64,000 nt of DNA from Ophthalmolycus amberensis (Eukaryota; Chordata; Actinopteri; Perciformes; Zoarcidae). Made by a program: the position numbers and the translations under genes. The stretch lies in the NCBI GenBank assembly GCA_024529925.1, contig JAFEUB010000770.1:1445501-1509500 (forward strand), written 5' to 3'. Positions 37,631-50,820 of this stretch are shown here, piece after piece. The notes beneath the pieces were generated by a model. That model had not been told where the DNA came from, ran no database searches, and worked only from the letters and a program-made list of their open reading frames with translations. Every line of letters starts with the position of its first letter. Positions within the stretch are counted from its first letter, which is position 1.

Positions 37631-37900
37631 CAGTGGTGGAGTGTAACTTTTCATAGTTTTTGGTACTTGTACTTTAACCCCATTCTAATACAAGCTATAT
37701 TTACGTCAAATATATTTCACACAAAACTAAATAGCAAAATATGCACTGTTAGCGATTCAACTGTTCGACTGTATATAAGATAATTGAATTTAGCTTTATC
37801 TCCACCTGTTACATTAAAGTGCTTCTCACAAGAGTACATTATAAACCTATATTATTATCTACTACTTGATAACGTTTCTGCTACACGTGCACATTTATCT
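37631..37900 (+). repeat. Teleost 'CAGTGGTGGA' repeat copy
   Basis: The segment begins CAGTGGTGGAGTGTAAC, continues with GTACTTGTACTTTAACCCC, and later has 'attaaagtgcttctcaca' and 'tattattatctactac'. This is the layout of a common non-autonomous repeat of fish genomes. Its 3' end is uncertain. It lies between cct6a and sumf2. Confidence 0.5.
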
Positions 37901-38509
37901 GTAAAAACTTCAGTGATGGCACTTGTTGAAACTAAATCTGCATGATTAACTATCATTTTAAGAGTAAAATTATAATTTTTAGTAAAAACACAAATTTGAA
38001 CCTTTTTTAGATCTTATTTAGCTTCACTTTTTAACACTCGGACATACAGTAGTTTAATGAATGTACAAATCACAAGTACAAATGTATTTATCAAGGGGAG
38101 CGATTTGTTTTTCTGGCTCAATGAGTTGCTTTAGTAGTAATATGTCTGGTGGTAGATGATCTTTAATATCTCGGATGCTCCAAACACTTGTTTTATTTCT
38201 TTGCGTAACTTTACTGGAGCTTATTATTGATAACATGGATAGTTTCCGTTTTTGTACATACAAAATAAATGAACCCTGGTGTGTTGGAGTTTTAAATAAT
38301 TCGGGAACGTTTTGTTTTACACGGAACCTTTTTATCGTTGAACACACTTCCGTTGCGACGGTGAAATCTCTCCGACAGAGAAATGTAACCGTTAATCGAA
38401 GTATAAGAAGTTTTTGCAGCTAGTTTAATCTTAAACCTGTATTTAAATATAACTCTATTTAAATACGCTTAATGTAAAATCAACGTTAGCTAAAACCAGC
38501 CCGTCAAAA

Positions 38510-40721
38510 ATGAACGTGCAAACGGTTTGCTTGATATCTGCGGTGTTTTTACTGGCAGCGGCGGGTAAGAAATCACCTTTTTTAATTTCTAAACATACAA
38601 AAACATGAAATATATCAACATGGTGGAGACAAGTTTCCTCCTAACAAACAGCAGCAGATGAGATGTCGAACATACCGGGAGGGAAGATGTTAATGGGAAC
38701 CAGTGCAGCTGATGGGAGAGACGGAGAGGCTCCCACCAAGGAGGTTCAACTGCAGCCCTTTGAAATAGACACATATCCTGTCACCAATGCCCATTTCAGG
38801 TAATCAAACTTGACATCTGATGTATCATATTGGGGTGTTTTTGATAATGAATTAAAAATATATAACAAAGCCATTCACTTGGCCTTAATTCACCACAGAG
38901 ACTTTGTGAGAGCGCAGAAGTACAAAACTGAAGCTGAGACGTTTGGTTGGAGCTTTGTGTTTCAAGACTTTGTGCCAGAAGAGCTGAAGAGCAAAGTCAC
39001 TCAGAGAATTGAGGTACTGGGTTTTTGAGTTTTGATTTAGAAAAAAATGAATCGGAACATAACTGTTGGTCTGATATCAATTGACCAATTTTAAAAACAT
39101 TTTAAAGGCTAAACAATTACTATATTATTCAAAGGATGAGTAGATCAGTCAATAATGAAAACATAGTCAGTAGTTGGTGCTCTATAAACATTACAATAAA
39201 CATTCGTCTGACACATACTGTAAGTACACTATTGCAATTCTCTTGACAGAATTTATGTGTAGCAATTTACCATTTGTAAGGCCGTCTGGTGAATAACTTG
39301 TGACTCTTATTTCCCATCCAGTCAGCTCCGTGGTGGTTGCCCATAGAACGAGTGTTTTGGAGACAGGTGAGGTCGTGAGTGAATCCCTATTTCTGCTGTG
39401 GTTTTTTGTGCCTTTCACTCCTTTGACCCTCTACTGTCTAGCCTGCAGGACCCGGTTCAGGCATTCGGGAGCGCCTGAGCTTCCCGGTGGTTCAGGTGAG
39501 CTGGAACGATGCTCAGGCCTTCTGCCGGTGGAAGGACAAGAGACTGCCTACTGAGGAGGAGTGGGAGTGGGCTGCGCGTGGGGGGCTGCAAGGTACACAG
39601 TTTACACACTGAAGACATAGAAGAAATACTGCATGTGTCACCATTATGATACTTTTTCTACTCTTGACTAACATTTATTGAACACAGCTAGAACCGGGCT
39701 TTGACTTACATTAACACTTCACCAGTCAAAGATGAAAACACAGGACACTCAATAATCACGATATCATTTCATTGTTTGCTCTCCTCTTAAGTCTCTCCGT
39801 CCTCTTGTGTTCCAGGTCGGACTTATCCGTGGGGAAACAAGTTCCAGGGCAACAGAACCAACCTGTGGCAGGTCAGCTTACAACAATAATGCATGTTGCA
39901 GTAGCATTAGCACATTTGTATTAACTTTGCACCAAAATATTGTGTTTGGTACTATTTGACTCTTTAAATCTGTGAATACCAACAGATATTATAGATATGT
40001 TGTCACGCTTTCACATAAAAAGCGTGTGGAAATGTGAAAACACATGCCATGCAATAACTAATAATCTTCGTTATGTTTTAGGGATCATTTCCGGATGGAG
40101 ACACTGCAGAGGATGGATACCATGGGGTCTCTCCTGTCACAGCGTTTCCTTCTCAGAACAGTTATGGTAAGTGTCCATCGTGTATTGAAGTTGACAAAAA
40201 AACATTAATGATATGAGATTAAAAGTGCTACTTTGAAACAGAGATGACTTTAGTTGAAAGCAATAGACAGAAATAGATGTTTCCAGAAAATGTTGAAACC
40301 AAAGAGAGTCCAGGCCTTGTAATATTATATAGGTGTGCTTCCTAATAGTATAAGAGCAATGTTGATTCCTCATGCAGGACTGTATGACATGATGGGAAAC
40401 ACATGGGAATGGACGTCCACACCCTTTCCAGCAGCACAACCAATGTACGCGCTGCGGGGGGGCTCCTGGATCGACACCGTGGATGGTTCAGCCAATCATA
40501 AAGCACGAATCACGACCAGGTGAGTTCTTTAAAAAGAAGAGACGCTACACTTTCAGACTCTTAAGTCCACAGAGCATCAGTACGACAGCGACTGATGGTC
40601 TGATTCTGTGTCCTAAAGGATGGGCAACACTCCCGACTCTGCCTCTGACAACCTGGGATTCAGGTGTGCTGCCGGCGATGGACACAAACAAGGGAAGAAA
40701 AAAGACAAAACTGAACTTTAA
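38510..40721 (+). CDS. sumf2: Sulfatase-modifying factor 2 (inactive FGE paralogue)
   Basis: Nine exons in phase: 38510-38564, 38658-38799, 38899-39013, 39322-39366, 39442-39592, 39816-39871, 40082-40166, 40378-40519 and 40619-40721 (stop TAA), giving 297 aa (human 301). The N-terminus MNVQTVCLISAVFLLAAA is a signal peptide. Blocks typical of the FGE/SUMF fold follow: IPGGKMLMGT, FEIDTYPVTNAHF, WWLPIERVFWRQPAGPGSGI, VSWNDAQAFCRWKDKRLPTE, EEWEWAARGG, YPWGN, GLYDMMGNTWEWT, RGGSWIDTVDGSANH and NTPDSASDNLGFRCAAG. SUMF1 converts the sulfatase active-site cysteine to formylglycine using a cysteine pair; here that segment reads DGSANHKARI, with no cysteine, as in other SUMF2 proteins. SUMF2 binds sulfatases and SUMF1 in the ER. 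The protein ends KDKTEL, a KDEL-like retention signal. The frame is undamaged. Confidence 0.97.
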
Positions 40722-40955
40722 CAACTCACAGGAAGTCCCAAAAAATGAAGAGAAGGACAATAATGTACTTAGGAGCGAAATAACGAACATGGAAAAAAAA
40801 AAAATCAAGGGACAGAGTAAGTATCAATGACGAACCAGGAATCTTAATGGATGATGATGATGACAGGAGGAAACTGTATTTCTCCTGTGGAGAACTTTTT
40901 TTTTTTTATGAATTAAAAGAAAAAACACAAACATACTAATACCTAACATTCAAGA

Positions 40956-40961
40956 AATAAA
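40956..40961 (+). terminator. Poly(A) signal of sumf2
   Basis: AATAAA 235 bases after the sumf2 stop. The 41.0-42.7 kb stretch that follows is AT-rich and shows no gene I can support. Confidence 0.5.
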
Positions 40962-43052
40962 TACTTTTGCAAAGACGAAAAAGTTATTAAATGTTTTTCA
41001 TAATGTAGTTCACACCCCTGAACAACAATATCCAGATCATTATACAGGAGTGACTGAAGAGACTTGTTGAATAATCGCTGAGTGTAAGAAGTAGGACACT
41101 CTTTCACTGTTATTGCCGGTCTTCCTTCGACACGCTGGGATCTGTCTTGTTGAGCGTTTTATGTGACTGGGGAGTAAATCGGTCCGTCTGTTTAGTCACA
41201 GCCTCGTATAATCCCGTCTTTGTCTTTTTGTTTACTTTCTCACCATGAATACCCCACTGAGCGGACCTTTGGACTCATTCTGTTAAACACCAGAGATAAG
41301 AAGTTTTGATCTAAACTCCAGTATCAGTAACTGTATAAAAGCCCAGAAGTGATCAGGTATTTCTGATCCGGTCACACAATCCAGAGATATTATGCAAGTG
41401 GGGTGAAAAGTGTTTTTAGTAACATTTGTCATTGCCAAATATTTCCACGAGGGAAAATCAGAGCTGACCGTTGTGTTCTTGTAACATGGACAGTTTTGCA
41501 ATTTTTAAATAGACAAAAATGTAACGTGTACCGGTAGTTAAAAAAAAAAAGAAGCAAATTATGCAAAACTACTTTAAATTGGACTTTGTTTTATTTCTTG
41601 CAGTCTCCTATATTAGTCTCATGATGTGAGCTGCTGCATAATACATTAATAGTTTACATGCACAATCTGGATGCTTGCAAAATCATGAATCAGAGTTTAG
41701 TCAACAGTGTGACATTATTTCCATGTGTTGAATATAAATCAACCTGTTATGATACTTTTCTTTTTTAGAATTTGTTGTCTTTTTTAATTTGTTTTCTTGC
41801 AGGTATTTGCCTTTTGTGTCTTTTTAACAACTGTTATTTCCCAAAATATTCCTGAAACAACAACAACAACAACTCTGGGAATGAGTGGCACTGTCTCACC
41901 CCACTGGCAGATTTTAATACATGAGGCTGAATATGAGACTAAATTAAGTTTCACCTGTTTAGAATAAAATGCAAGTGATTGGAGATGACAAAGGAGAAAA
42001 TAGTTTTAATCGGAAGACTCCACCTATCTTATCTAAGCAGTGACCTACTTCCTAGAAAGGAGTGTACAAAGTGTGCAGCACAGTTTGGCACGGTGCTTTA
42101 AGGAGACTGAGAAGGAACAAACCGTCAACCACTTCCTGCTGTTGGATAATAATACAAATATAGCTCTACAATTAAATTTGATATGTAACTAGAGTACGTC
42201 ACTCATGTGGACAGTCAAGTGAAGAACGTGACAATTTAAAACGTGGCATGACTGAAAAGATGGCAGCACTCTTTGTGGCCCTCTGAAACAAGGCCATAAA
42301 CAGGAAAAAAATTGTTTAGTTGAAATTAAAATAACTGATTATTTTAGTGTAGTTTTGTTCTTTGGGTGTAACCTTCAAATCAACTCACACCTGAATGAAG
42401 CTTTCTCTTGTACCAACACAAAAACATCGTCAAGTAATCGGTTATAAAAGAGGTTTATGTGTTATCGACTTGTCTCTGCTCATGGGTGTGGGTGATTTGT
42501 CACCAAAAATCCCCCCTCTTAACTGCAAGGAATGACTACAACTGGTGTTTTCCACAAAGCATTTTAATCTAAAAATAAATTGATGGCTAGGCAAAGGAAC
42601 AAAATGACTTATAAGTTACAACACAGAGATTCAACATGGCTTCATTTGACTGTAGATAACTTGTATCTGTTTTTGTATCTGTGTCACACGTATCTGTGTC
42701 ACACGTTGCCTGATTATAAGAGCTGTTTAAATCAGGTATCATGAGTCAAGCGTGAACAATCAGATCGTCACGAGGGATCAACGGTCCTCCTCCCTTTGTT
42801 CCCCCGCAGCTCTGGTATGTTTGAACATCACATGTTTGAATAGCAACTGCGAAGGAGGAAGAAAACAAACACAGGCAGCAGTGACATCACATCATGTCAT
42901 GTCGCGTCTCTGTGAAGACGCAAGCAAGTCAGGAAAAACGAGTTTGGGGACATTCTGTTCTCACCTTCCCTCCTTATTTTTCTGCCTTGCTCTTCTGTGG
43001 TTTTCTATAACCGAACAGTATCTGCAGACGGTTCGACTGACGCAAGCGGATC

Positions 43053-45777
43053 ATGGCAGACGCTCATTCTTTCTCAGCCCTCAACGAGAGGCTGAGACCT
43101 CGATCCACCGCCAGTAAACAGCTCCACTCCTCTCTGAACAGACTGGAGGACAGACAGGTGGCCTCTCTCAGGAGCAAATCGTCATCCAGCCGACCCACAG
43201 TTGTGCAAACAGCACCAGAACCGAAAGTCTCCGAAGCGGAACCTGAAGACGACTCGGAGCCGGAAAGTTTGTTATCTGATGACGACAACCCGATCCTCAT
43301 CAGTGACATCAATTTAAACGACTTTAGAGGAGTGGACCTGGCTGACGACAACATAAGCATTTCCTCGTCTGAGGAGAAAGACCAACCAGGTGAGCTGGCC
43401 TCGCAGGGGTCAGGTCATTCCTCACAGTCGGTACCTTTGGACGGTGAAGGTGGGAGCCCCCTCCAGATGAGCTACATGAACGGGACATTACCAGACTTGC
43501 TCAACAGTGGCAAGATGCTCGTCAGACGTCGGACAGTGGGACATGTCTCAGAGACGGTAGGAGGACAGTCTTTATGTGTGTGTTTGAAATGAGGGAGAGT
43601 TTGTGAGTGTCCACAAACACTTTTCTTTTACACTGCATGACTTTAAATCTAATCTGCAACAAACAGGCTTGTCGAACAACAAAACCTGTTATTCAGGGAG
43701 GGGTCGGTCCCGTCGGCCAATCAGGAGTATCGGTATGACAAACAGAAAAGCACAGAATTTAAGATGCATATTTGTTCCCAGAACACCAAGAAATCCCGTA
43801 CTGCAACATAACGTAGTGTGATGAGTGTAGATGAGTTTGATGCTCTGACGTCAAAGAGTGATAAACTTCAGTTTGCAGTGAAGAACTTTTCTGATTTTAC
43901 AGCTGACACGGCTTGATTTGTGGTTGAGAGTGTAACGATGGAAACAGCGTTGGTGGGAAATGTTTTGTGCCTCATACTTTGTCAATAACTTTCATAACTG
44001 TTACCTTCACGTGTCTTTGAGTGTCTATATGAATGCATTCTTTCGTGCATATTTGCAGTGTTTGCAGGCGCTGAGTAACTCCTCAGCTTGTGCGACTGCA
44101 TTTCTTGTTTAGTTTCACTCAGGACTCTAGATCAGCAGTTTCTGTTTACATTGTGTAAAAAAAAAAAGTGTTGACTTGTGAAAATGTCCTGATTATGTAT
44201 GTATTACTGCTTATTGTTTTTGCAGCTTAAAGAAGTGCGCAGAGAGGTGGAGCTGTCTCGGAAACGGAGTGTCAAGCTGAAGGCGCAGGTGGACAAACTA
44301 CAGGAGAACAGAGATGGACCGGCATGGAGCCAGCACAGAGAGCGGGTAAGAATACACACACCGTCAGGGCAAAGTGTGTACATCACCTCCGCAGAACTGT
44401 TCTCATGTCTTTCTGTTCCTTTCCATCCCCAGGTCACAGACGAGGTTCTGTCCATTCTGCGGCTGCTGCGCCCCCTTACAGAGTCGAGGTCCAGCCTTGA
44501 TCCTAAAACGTCTCATGGGGAAAACAACCTGGACACTTCCCTGGCCCAGCTGCAGAATGTGGCCCGCGAACTGGCAATCAACCACACCAAACAGGTAAAG
44601 GCAACACCCGCTGAGATGAAGCTCCTCACCCGTTAATCATGTCAACCTCAGTTTGAGTCCATTTTTGTGGGCGTGTTACCCAGAAGAATGTCCGATTTGC
44701 ATGTAGACAAGTAGAACTCAAGGAAAGGTGGCAGCTAATTATAACTGACTATATTAACGTGATACAAGAAGTGGCAAGACTTTTTCACCTGTACAAAAAA
44801 AAAGAGCCATGAATGCATTTTTGGCAAAACAGCACAGAATTTCTGCCATCAACAAGATAGCCCAGCTATGTGGCCTGACAGGTTTACAAGCAGCGGTATC
44901 AGTGATCCCAGTCTTTCTGGTTTTCACTGTAGAGAAAGTCACGAGGCGTGTGACTAACGGTGGGATCGGATCAGAATACTGTTTCAAACTCAGTGAGGTT
45001 AGAGACAGAGAATAACAAGAGTCCTGCCCAAACATAACCTGCCTCCCTTTGTCGTTCGTTCGAAAGTTCAACTCTGGAAAAGGAAAAGGAGCAGAGGAGA
45101 GCGCTATTCTGCAGCAGGCGTTACGGGACAGAGATGAGGCCATAGAGAAGTGAGTACAAACACGACGCACGCAGTCACCTCCTCTAAAGAACTAATGAAT
45201 CAAGATTCAAGGAACAAGGGAGCTAGGAGACATGAATCTATTTTGAGGAATGTGTCATTCTTTCTGTTCCGCTGTGCAGGAAGAGAGCGATGGAGACGGA
45301 GCTGCTGCGGAGTAAAACAGAGATGATGTTCCTGAACAACCAGCTGCTGGAGGCTGTGCAGAAACGCCTGGAGCTGTCGCTGGAGGTCGAGAACTGGAAG
45401 GTAAAAGCTGAGACAAAAACAGTGAATATACTGAACAGGGAAAGATAAATAAATAAATTATGAATGAAATACAGAGTTATATTGCGCGAAATAGAGAAGT
45501 CAAACGGAAGTAAGACAGAGAGTACACACACACACACACAATTAAGTAAACATGATACTTTCAGGACTGGGACCGTGTTCAGCGATAAAACACACACAAT
45601 ACAAACAACGATTGAAGTCCACACACATTACAGCACATGCAGTGTGTATGCAGGCGTTACTGCCAGCTGATATCCTGCCAGTGTTGTGTGTTGGCCTCGG
45701 CCCTCATCTGGTGAGCGTCTGGCTCCCTGCAGGGTGAAACTTAGACTACTTTGCAAGGGTTGTTGAGTTCACTGGTG

Positions 45778-45858
<81 letters not shown>

Positions 45859-46959
45859 TCTGCTTCAGCTGTAACCTCGAAATCCAAACAGATTTCACCT
45901 CAACATGCTTTAATAAAAGAAACAAAGAATTCTTTTTTTTTGTGTGTCATATTGCACATTTTGCAGAAAGTGTTTACTATTTGGCGCTAAAATACCAAAA
46001 TGTCAGTATTGCCATTATTTTTTTATTCATTCTATATCGGTCAGTTCCTTCGAACCCTCACCGACTATTTCTTTTGATATTTGTCTTTGGTGTATTTTAA
46101 TTTGACATTTTTTTTAGTAAAGTTGCACTTTGTACCTTTAAACTGTCTTTTGGTCAGACAGTGGAACACAATTTCATTTGTTTCCCTGTATGGATAGTGC
46201 TTTGCTTTGTTGAGTGTCAAGTTATCTGAATCTTTTGTTTCACTTTTTATTGTCTCAAATTATAGTACTGACTTCATACAACTTGTTTCACAATTACTTC
46301 CACCATCAGTGGAATCATATTTTTATAATATGTACAAAAACACACACTAGAAGTGGAATTAGTCATTTACAAATGTATGGAAAATTGAAAATTATGAATA
46401 TTACGGTCACTATTTTAGAATGAAGATACAAAATAAAAGGCTACACTTGAATTATAATATGCGTAGACTATGATGTGACAAACTAAGCCCATAAAAGGGC
46501 ATCTTTATGACCAATTTGCACACTAAACCCTTCATTTGTGACAATTTCATCCTTTTTAAAAAAAATGTATATCTTGTGCTCTGACAGCCTGTTTGTTTCC
46601 CTTTGATTCAGGAGGACGTTCAGCGTATCATCCACCAGCAGTTGCTGACTCAGCAGCAGGCAGAGCAGGCTCAGAAGAGGCCCTCCCGCCTGGGCATCCT
46701 GAGGAGAAACAAAACACCCCTCCAGCGGCCAACAAACTTCCCGGCTGTCGCTCCCATAACCAACCCCAACCAAATCTTCATCCCCAGAGCTGCAACTTTG
46801 CCTGCTCCGACTCCCAGCACGCCTCCTCCTCCCCAACGCAACTGGAAGGACAAGCTGAGGAGGACCAAGAACGCTCCTGATGGAGGCCAGACTGCAGCGC
46901 CGCAGGAGTCAGGGGGAAAGGGCGGCGGCGGTATCTTCCAGGTCATATCACTCGATTGA
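43053..46959 (+). CDS. BICD-family-like coiled-coil adapter
   Basis: Six coding exons in phase: 43053-43556, 44226-44345, 44433-44594, 45067-45149, 45280-45400 and 46612-46959 (stop TGA), giving 445 aa. Residues 1-168 are Ser- and acid-rich and probably disordered (ESLLSDDDNPILISDINLND). Residues 169-208 form a heptad stretch (LKEVRREVELSRKRSVKLKA). Residues 280-345 are the informative part: RDRDEAIEKKRAMETELLRS, then MMFLNNQLLEAVQKRLELS and EDVQRIIHQQL. This resembles the C-terminal coiled coil of BICDL1 (BICDR-1), a dynein/dynactin adapter that binds Rab6 cargo. The protein lacks the long N-terminal coiled coil of that family. It ends in a basic, proline-rich tail (PTPSTPPPPQRNWKDKLRRT). 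I infer a short BICDL relative, possibly a fish-specific one, and leave the symbol blank. Intron 5 holds a (CAG)26 tract. A poly(A) signal is at 47871. Confidence 0.85.
45779..45856. repeat. (CAG)26 trinucleotide repeat, intronic
   Basis: Twenty-six uninterrupted CAG units within intron 5 of the BICD-like gene (45401-46611), about 750 bases before the next acceptor. The open frame through it (poly-Ala) has no link to the gene's exons. Confidence 0.97.
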
Positions 46960-49587
46960 AGCAGAGACGACTTTGCACCGAGTACAACTACTCATGTCTG
47001 GCAATTTAACGTCCCCCTCCAGTCACAAATGTGTTTAGCTTATCATCCACTTGTGCAGAGTTTGACACAAGAAGGCTGTTTTCACGTTCATCTGCTGAAG
47101 GGGGAAAGTTTCTCTGTGCTCATTTAAAATCCAACACGTGTACGTACATGAATGATTTGTGACATCACAGATAGTAACCAATGGTGGTCCAGTATGCAAC
47201 TTATATTAAGTGTGGTGCGGAAACATGAAGCCTCCGGTGCACAAACACTGAGAATGGACTTTTCATTGAGTTCGGAGACATCTTGAGTCCAGCAGTTAAA
47301 CCTCTGAAATTAATAATATTTACATATTCATACATTCAATGAGGGAGGAGTAGATGTCTTTTTAAGAAGTTTTAACAAGGTAATTGAACCTCTTTGTGTC
47401 TTCCATATATTCTTAGGAAAACATGCTTTGGATCTTTGACTATTGCAATTTACTCATAAATATAACTGGGATCATAAATGACCCATATACTGGTTTGATA
47501 CTGTGACAGTTCACTACATCACTTTAGATCTTTCATTGTCTGCACATGTTTTTATTGTTGCATTTAAGAATCAAAAGCAAAACGCATAAACTTTGTCGCA
47601 GATTTGTCTTTTTATTGTATAATATCATTTTGTACATTTTCAATTATATATAATCAACCCACTCCTATATGCTTCTTTGTCATGTTTAAAATGTATATAT
47701 GCCACTATCTAGAATAAGTGCCCCCATTGTGGCAACATGTTGAACAAACTGAGACGTATATAGCACAGCAAAGTCACACCTGATGACAAGAGAAAAGGCA
47801 TGCTCATAGTGGACCAATATACAATCCTGAACAGATGATTACAGTCTTCTAACAGTTCTCAGTAGGATTGAATAAATTCAATTTCCTATATTGTTGACAC
47901 AGAGTTCCCCCCCCTTGAAACAGAGACACTCGTACCAGTGCAACACTACAGAAGCTGAAGCAGGGCCTGCATTCAAACGTCAGCCTCACCCAACAATCTA
48001 TTCATAATGAGCAACAAGACAAATCTGTCCCGTGGCTGAGAGGACAGGGGGGGGGGGGGGGGGGGTGCTTCTCCACTCACTAGAGCGTTATAAAAACTAA
48101 GAGTTTAACTCATAAAATGCGACCGTTTAAAGCCTTTTAGACTTCTGTACTCGCACCAAACGAACGCAAAACACAAGATCGTTGTAAACATCTAGACTAG
48201 CGCCGTGAAGGGACACACACCCTCGTCTGTTAAGCTTCCTTGTGAGAAAAGTCACGCAGAACTGGCAACCCAGCTGCCAATCAAAAGTCTGCCAGTCATC
48301 ATTGAAGAATAAAAGTTTTGTTTCACTTTTCCTATCAAGTCTTACAGAAATGGAAAAAGGAGCTCTTGACAGAAGAGGCACGCATTAACAACACCCTGCT
48401 TATTCAACAGATGGCAGTTTCACTACAGGACTGTCCTGCGCCAAACAGAGGAAACAGAAATAATATTAACACTGTTTTACGATTAGATAACATACATTGC
48501 TGCAGCATTTATTTTTGAGATACCCATATAGCCTCGTCTTTATTCATAAAGATAAGTGAGATACGGATAATAACTCGATAAAACATGTTTAATCAAAACA
48601 CTGCGTGGACAAATACAAAGACATAACTACGTTACTACGGCGTATTGCCAGACAGACGGGAGAATAGTATAATCGTTTAATAATTTGCATATCCACTTGT
48701 GTGACCTGAGATATTCAGGAAACAGATTGTGACAATACTGCATTTGAATGTTTCAGATTGGTTTTCATACATTATGTTGACAGATTATAGATCATGTTGC
48801 CATAAAAATATAACCAGCGCTACTCGATGACCTCGAGTCATTGACCTGTAAAGCCTCACCTCTGACGCACAGCAGGTACACGGAGGAGAGGACCGTGAGA
48901 AATACTTCCAGGTCAAAATATCGAATATACATATCACAATTATCAACATCAAAATAAGTCTCTACAACAAACCGTCCGTACACGCAAGGTCTGCATTACA
49001 GCCTCCCTTGCAGAGCTCAAAGCTCCCGACACAACACCAAACTCCCTCGGGCAAAGAAACATCTTTTACTTCGAATAATCTTATCTCAGCTTCTCGTATA
49101 TACAGTATTCGTTTCATTCCAGTGCCGTCAACACTTTCATATCCAACCCCGTCTTACTGCTGGTCCACCTCAGCCGTGCCAGAATATACTTGGCCTAACG
49201 CAACTTTTCCTACTGGCATACGATAAAGAAAGCACTCTGCAAATGAGTTTCTTTGGATTAGTACATCGCCTCCTAAACAGCCCCATTAAATGATATACCG
49301 TCTACCTACCGACCAATAAAAACACATCGAAAAACCAGCCAAGCTAGTAGCACTACCTGCAGAAAACAAACAAAATGTTCACCTACGCTACACTGCACTA
49401 ATAATGTTAAGAGGGGGATTGGCTGCTGTAAAGGGCAAGTTTGGTCCAGTGTTGGCAAATATTAGCATCATCAGTGACTCCACTTGCTCTTGCTGAGGCT
49501 GCAGAATACTAACCGTCATTTTTCAGTGAGGGCTCGCTCAGGAGTGCTGAGCATTGATAAAAGTCCTGAGGCGTAGGCGGGAGGCAG
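46960..49587. other. 3'UTR and convergent intergenic stretch
   Basis: This lies between the stop codons of the BICD-like gene (plus strand) and abhd11 (minus strand), which converge here. AATAAA at 47871-47876 would give the former a 3'UTR of about 910 bases. A G19 run is at 48047-48065. No protein-coding frame is convincing. No clear minus-strand poly(A) signal for abhd11 was singled out. Confidence 0.5.
48047..48065. repeat. Poly(G) tract, 19 bases
   Basis: Uninterrupted run of 19 G. Similar runs follow at 49745-49760 (16) and 51183-51200 (18). They are quadruplex-prone and hard for base callers, so exact lengths are unreliable. Confidence 0.9.
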
Positions 49588-50754
49588 CTAGGACTGGAGG
49601 AAGGAGCTGATGGAGCTGATGAAATCTAAGGGTTTGTCTGCGTGGATCCAGTGGCTCGCATCCGGGATGTACTGGATGTCAGCGTTAGGGAACAGCCTGT
49701 GGATTTCTGGGTAATCGTCGGAGCTGGATGAGGAGTGAAGACACGGGGGGGGGGGGGGGGAGTCATTAGAATATCAGGCAAAGCGAGGTGGTGGGAGGGC
49801 AAAAGAGACGAGAGGAGGATGAACGGGTAACGATGAAACACAGCGGGTGTGTTCACACATTCAGTTGCTGCAGTATAAATACAGATGAAGCGTGAACTAA
49901 TCATTTCATCAGGGTGTTGACATGGTTCTGGTGATTTGTATCTGGTTAAATTGTACTTTTATTGTCATTATTACATGACTGGCATGATGCAGGTTGTTTC
50001 TGCTGAGTTTGTTTTTGAAAAGGGTTGTTCGTGCTCAGCCTCGTTTCCAGAGCAAAGCATGAAAAGCCCATTTAGGAACAAGCACTGGAACTAGGCTGAG
50101 GCCATAAACGCTACAATAGAGTGTTTTATACCTGATATAAGCAGAACTGGCTCCACCCAAAAACAATGTGGGTCCGTGATAGACTGTGTTGAAGCTGGGG
50201 AAGCTCATGATGTCTTCAAGGTGCGCCGAGATGGCCTCCAGGTTGACCCTCCAGGCATAGTGGCCATTCAGCTCCACCAGATTAGTCAGCAGGAACTGCC
50301 GCACTGAGCGCTCCTGAGGGAGGCAAGCACAGTCAATGATTAGACGAAGACATTTCTAGTTTCACAGTTTCACTTTAAAGCAGCTACAACCCAGATGTTT
50401 ATATTAAAGGATCTGTATTTAACATTCAGAGCATTAATATAGCAGCAAACAACTATTATCGATATAATGTAGTAATGTCTACCTGAGCAGAAATATATAT
50501 GTAATATTCTAGACAAACTAGAAGGGGGTGAGCAGAGAAGGAGTCCTGACCTTGACTAAACTGCGCAGCTGATCCTCAGCCATCCGCCTGGCGGTGGAAC
50601 GTGGGATGTCGCTGGAGATCTTCATCTCCTGCATGGCCTTGATGTAATAGCGGAAGTTGGTGCGTGTGGTGGTCTGGGCTGGACTGACGTCCACTACCAC
50701 CAGCCTCTCCACTAAACCAGACTGCAAACACACAGCGCGAGAGAGAGAGAGGAG

Positions 50755-50820
<66 letters not shown>

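Noticed and set aside
44754..45170. 138-codon frame on the minus strand opposite the BICD-like gene
   Set aside because: It overlaps intron and exon 4 of the opposite-strand gene and has no recognisable content.
45751..45990. 79-codon frame with a poly-alanine run
   Set aside because: It is the (CAG)26 tract read out of phase, inside an intron.
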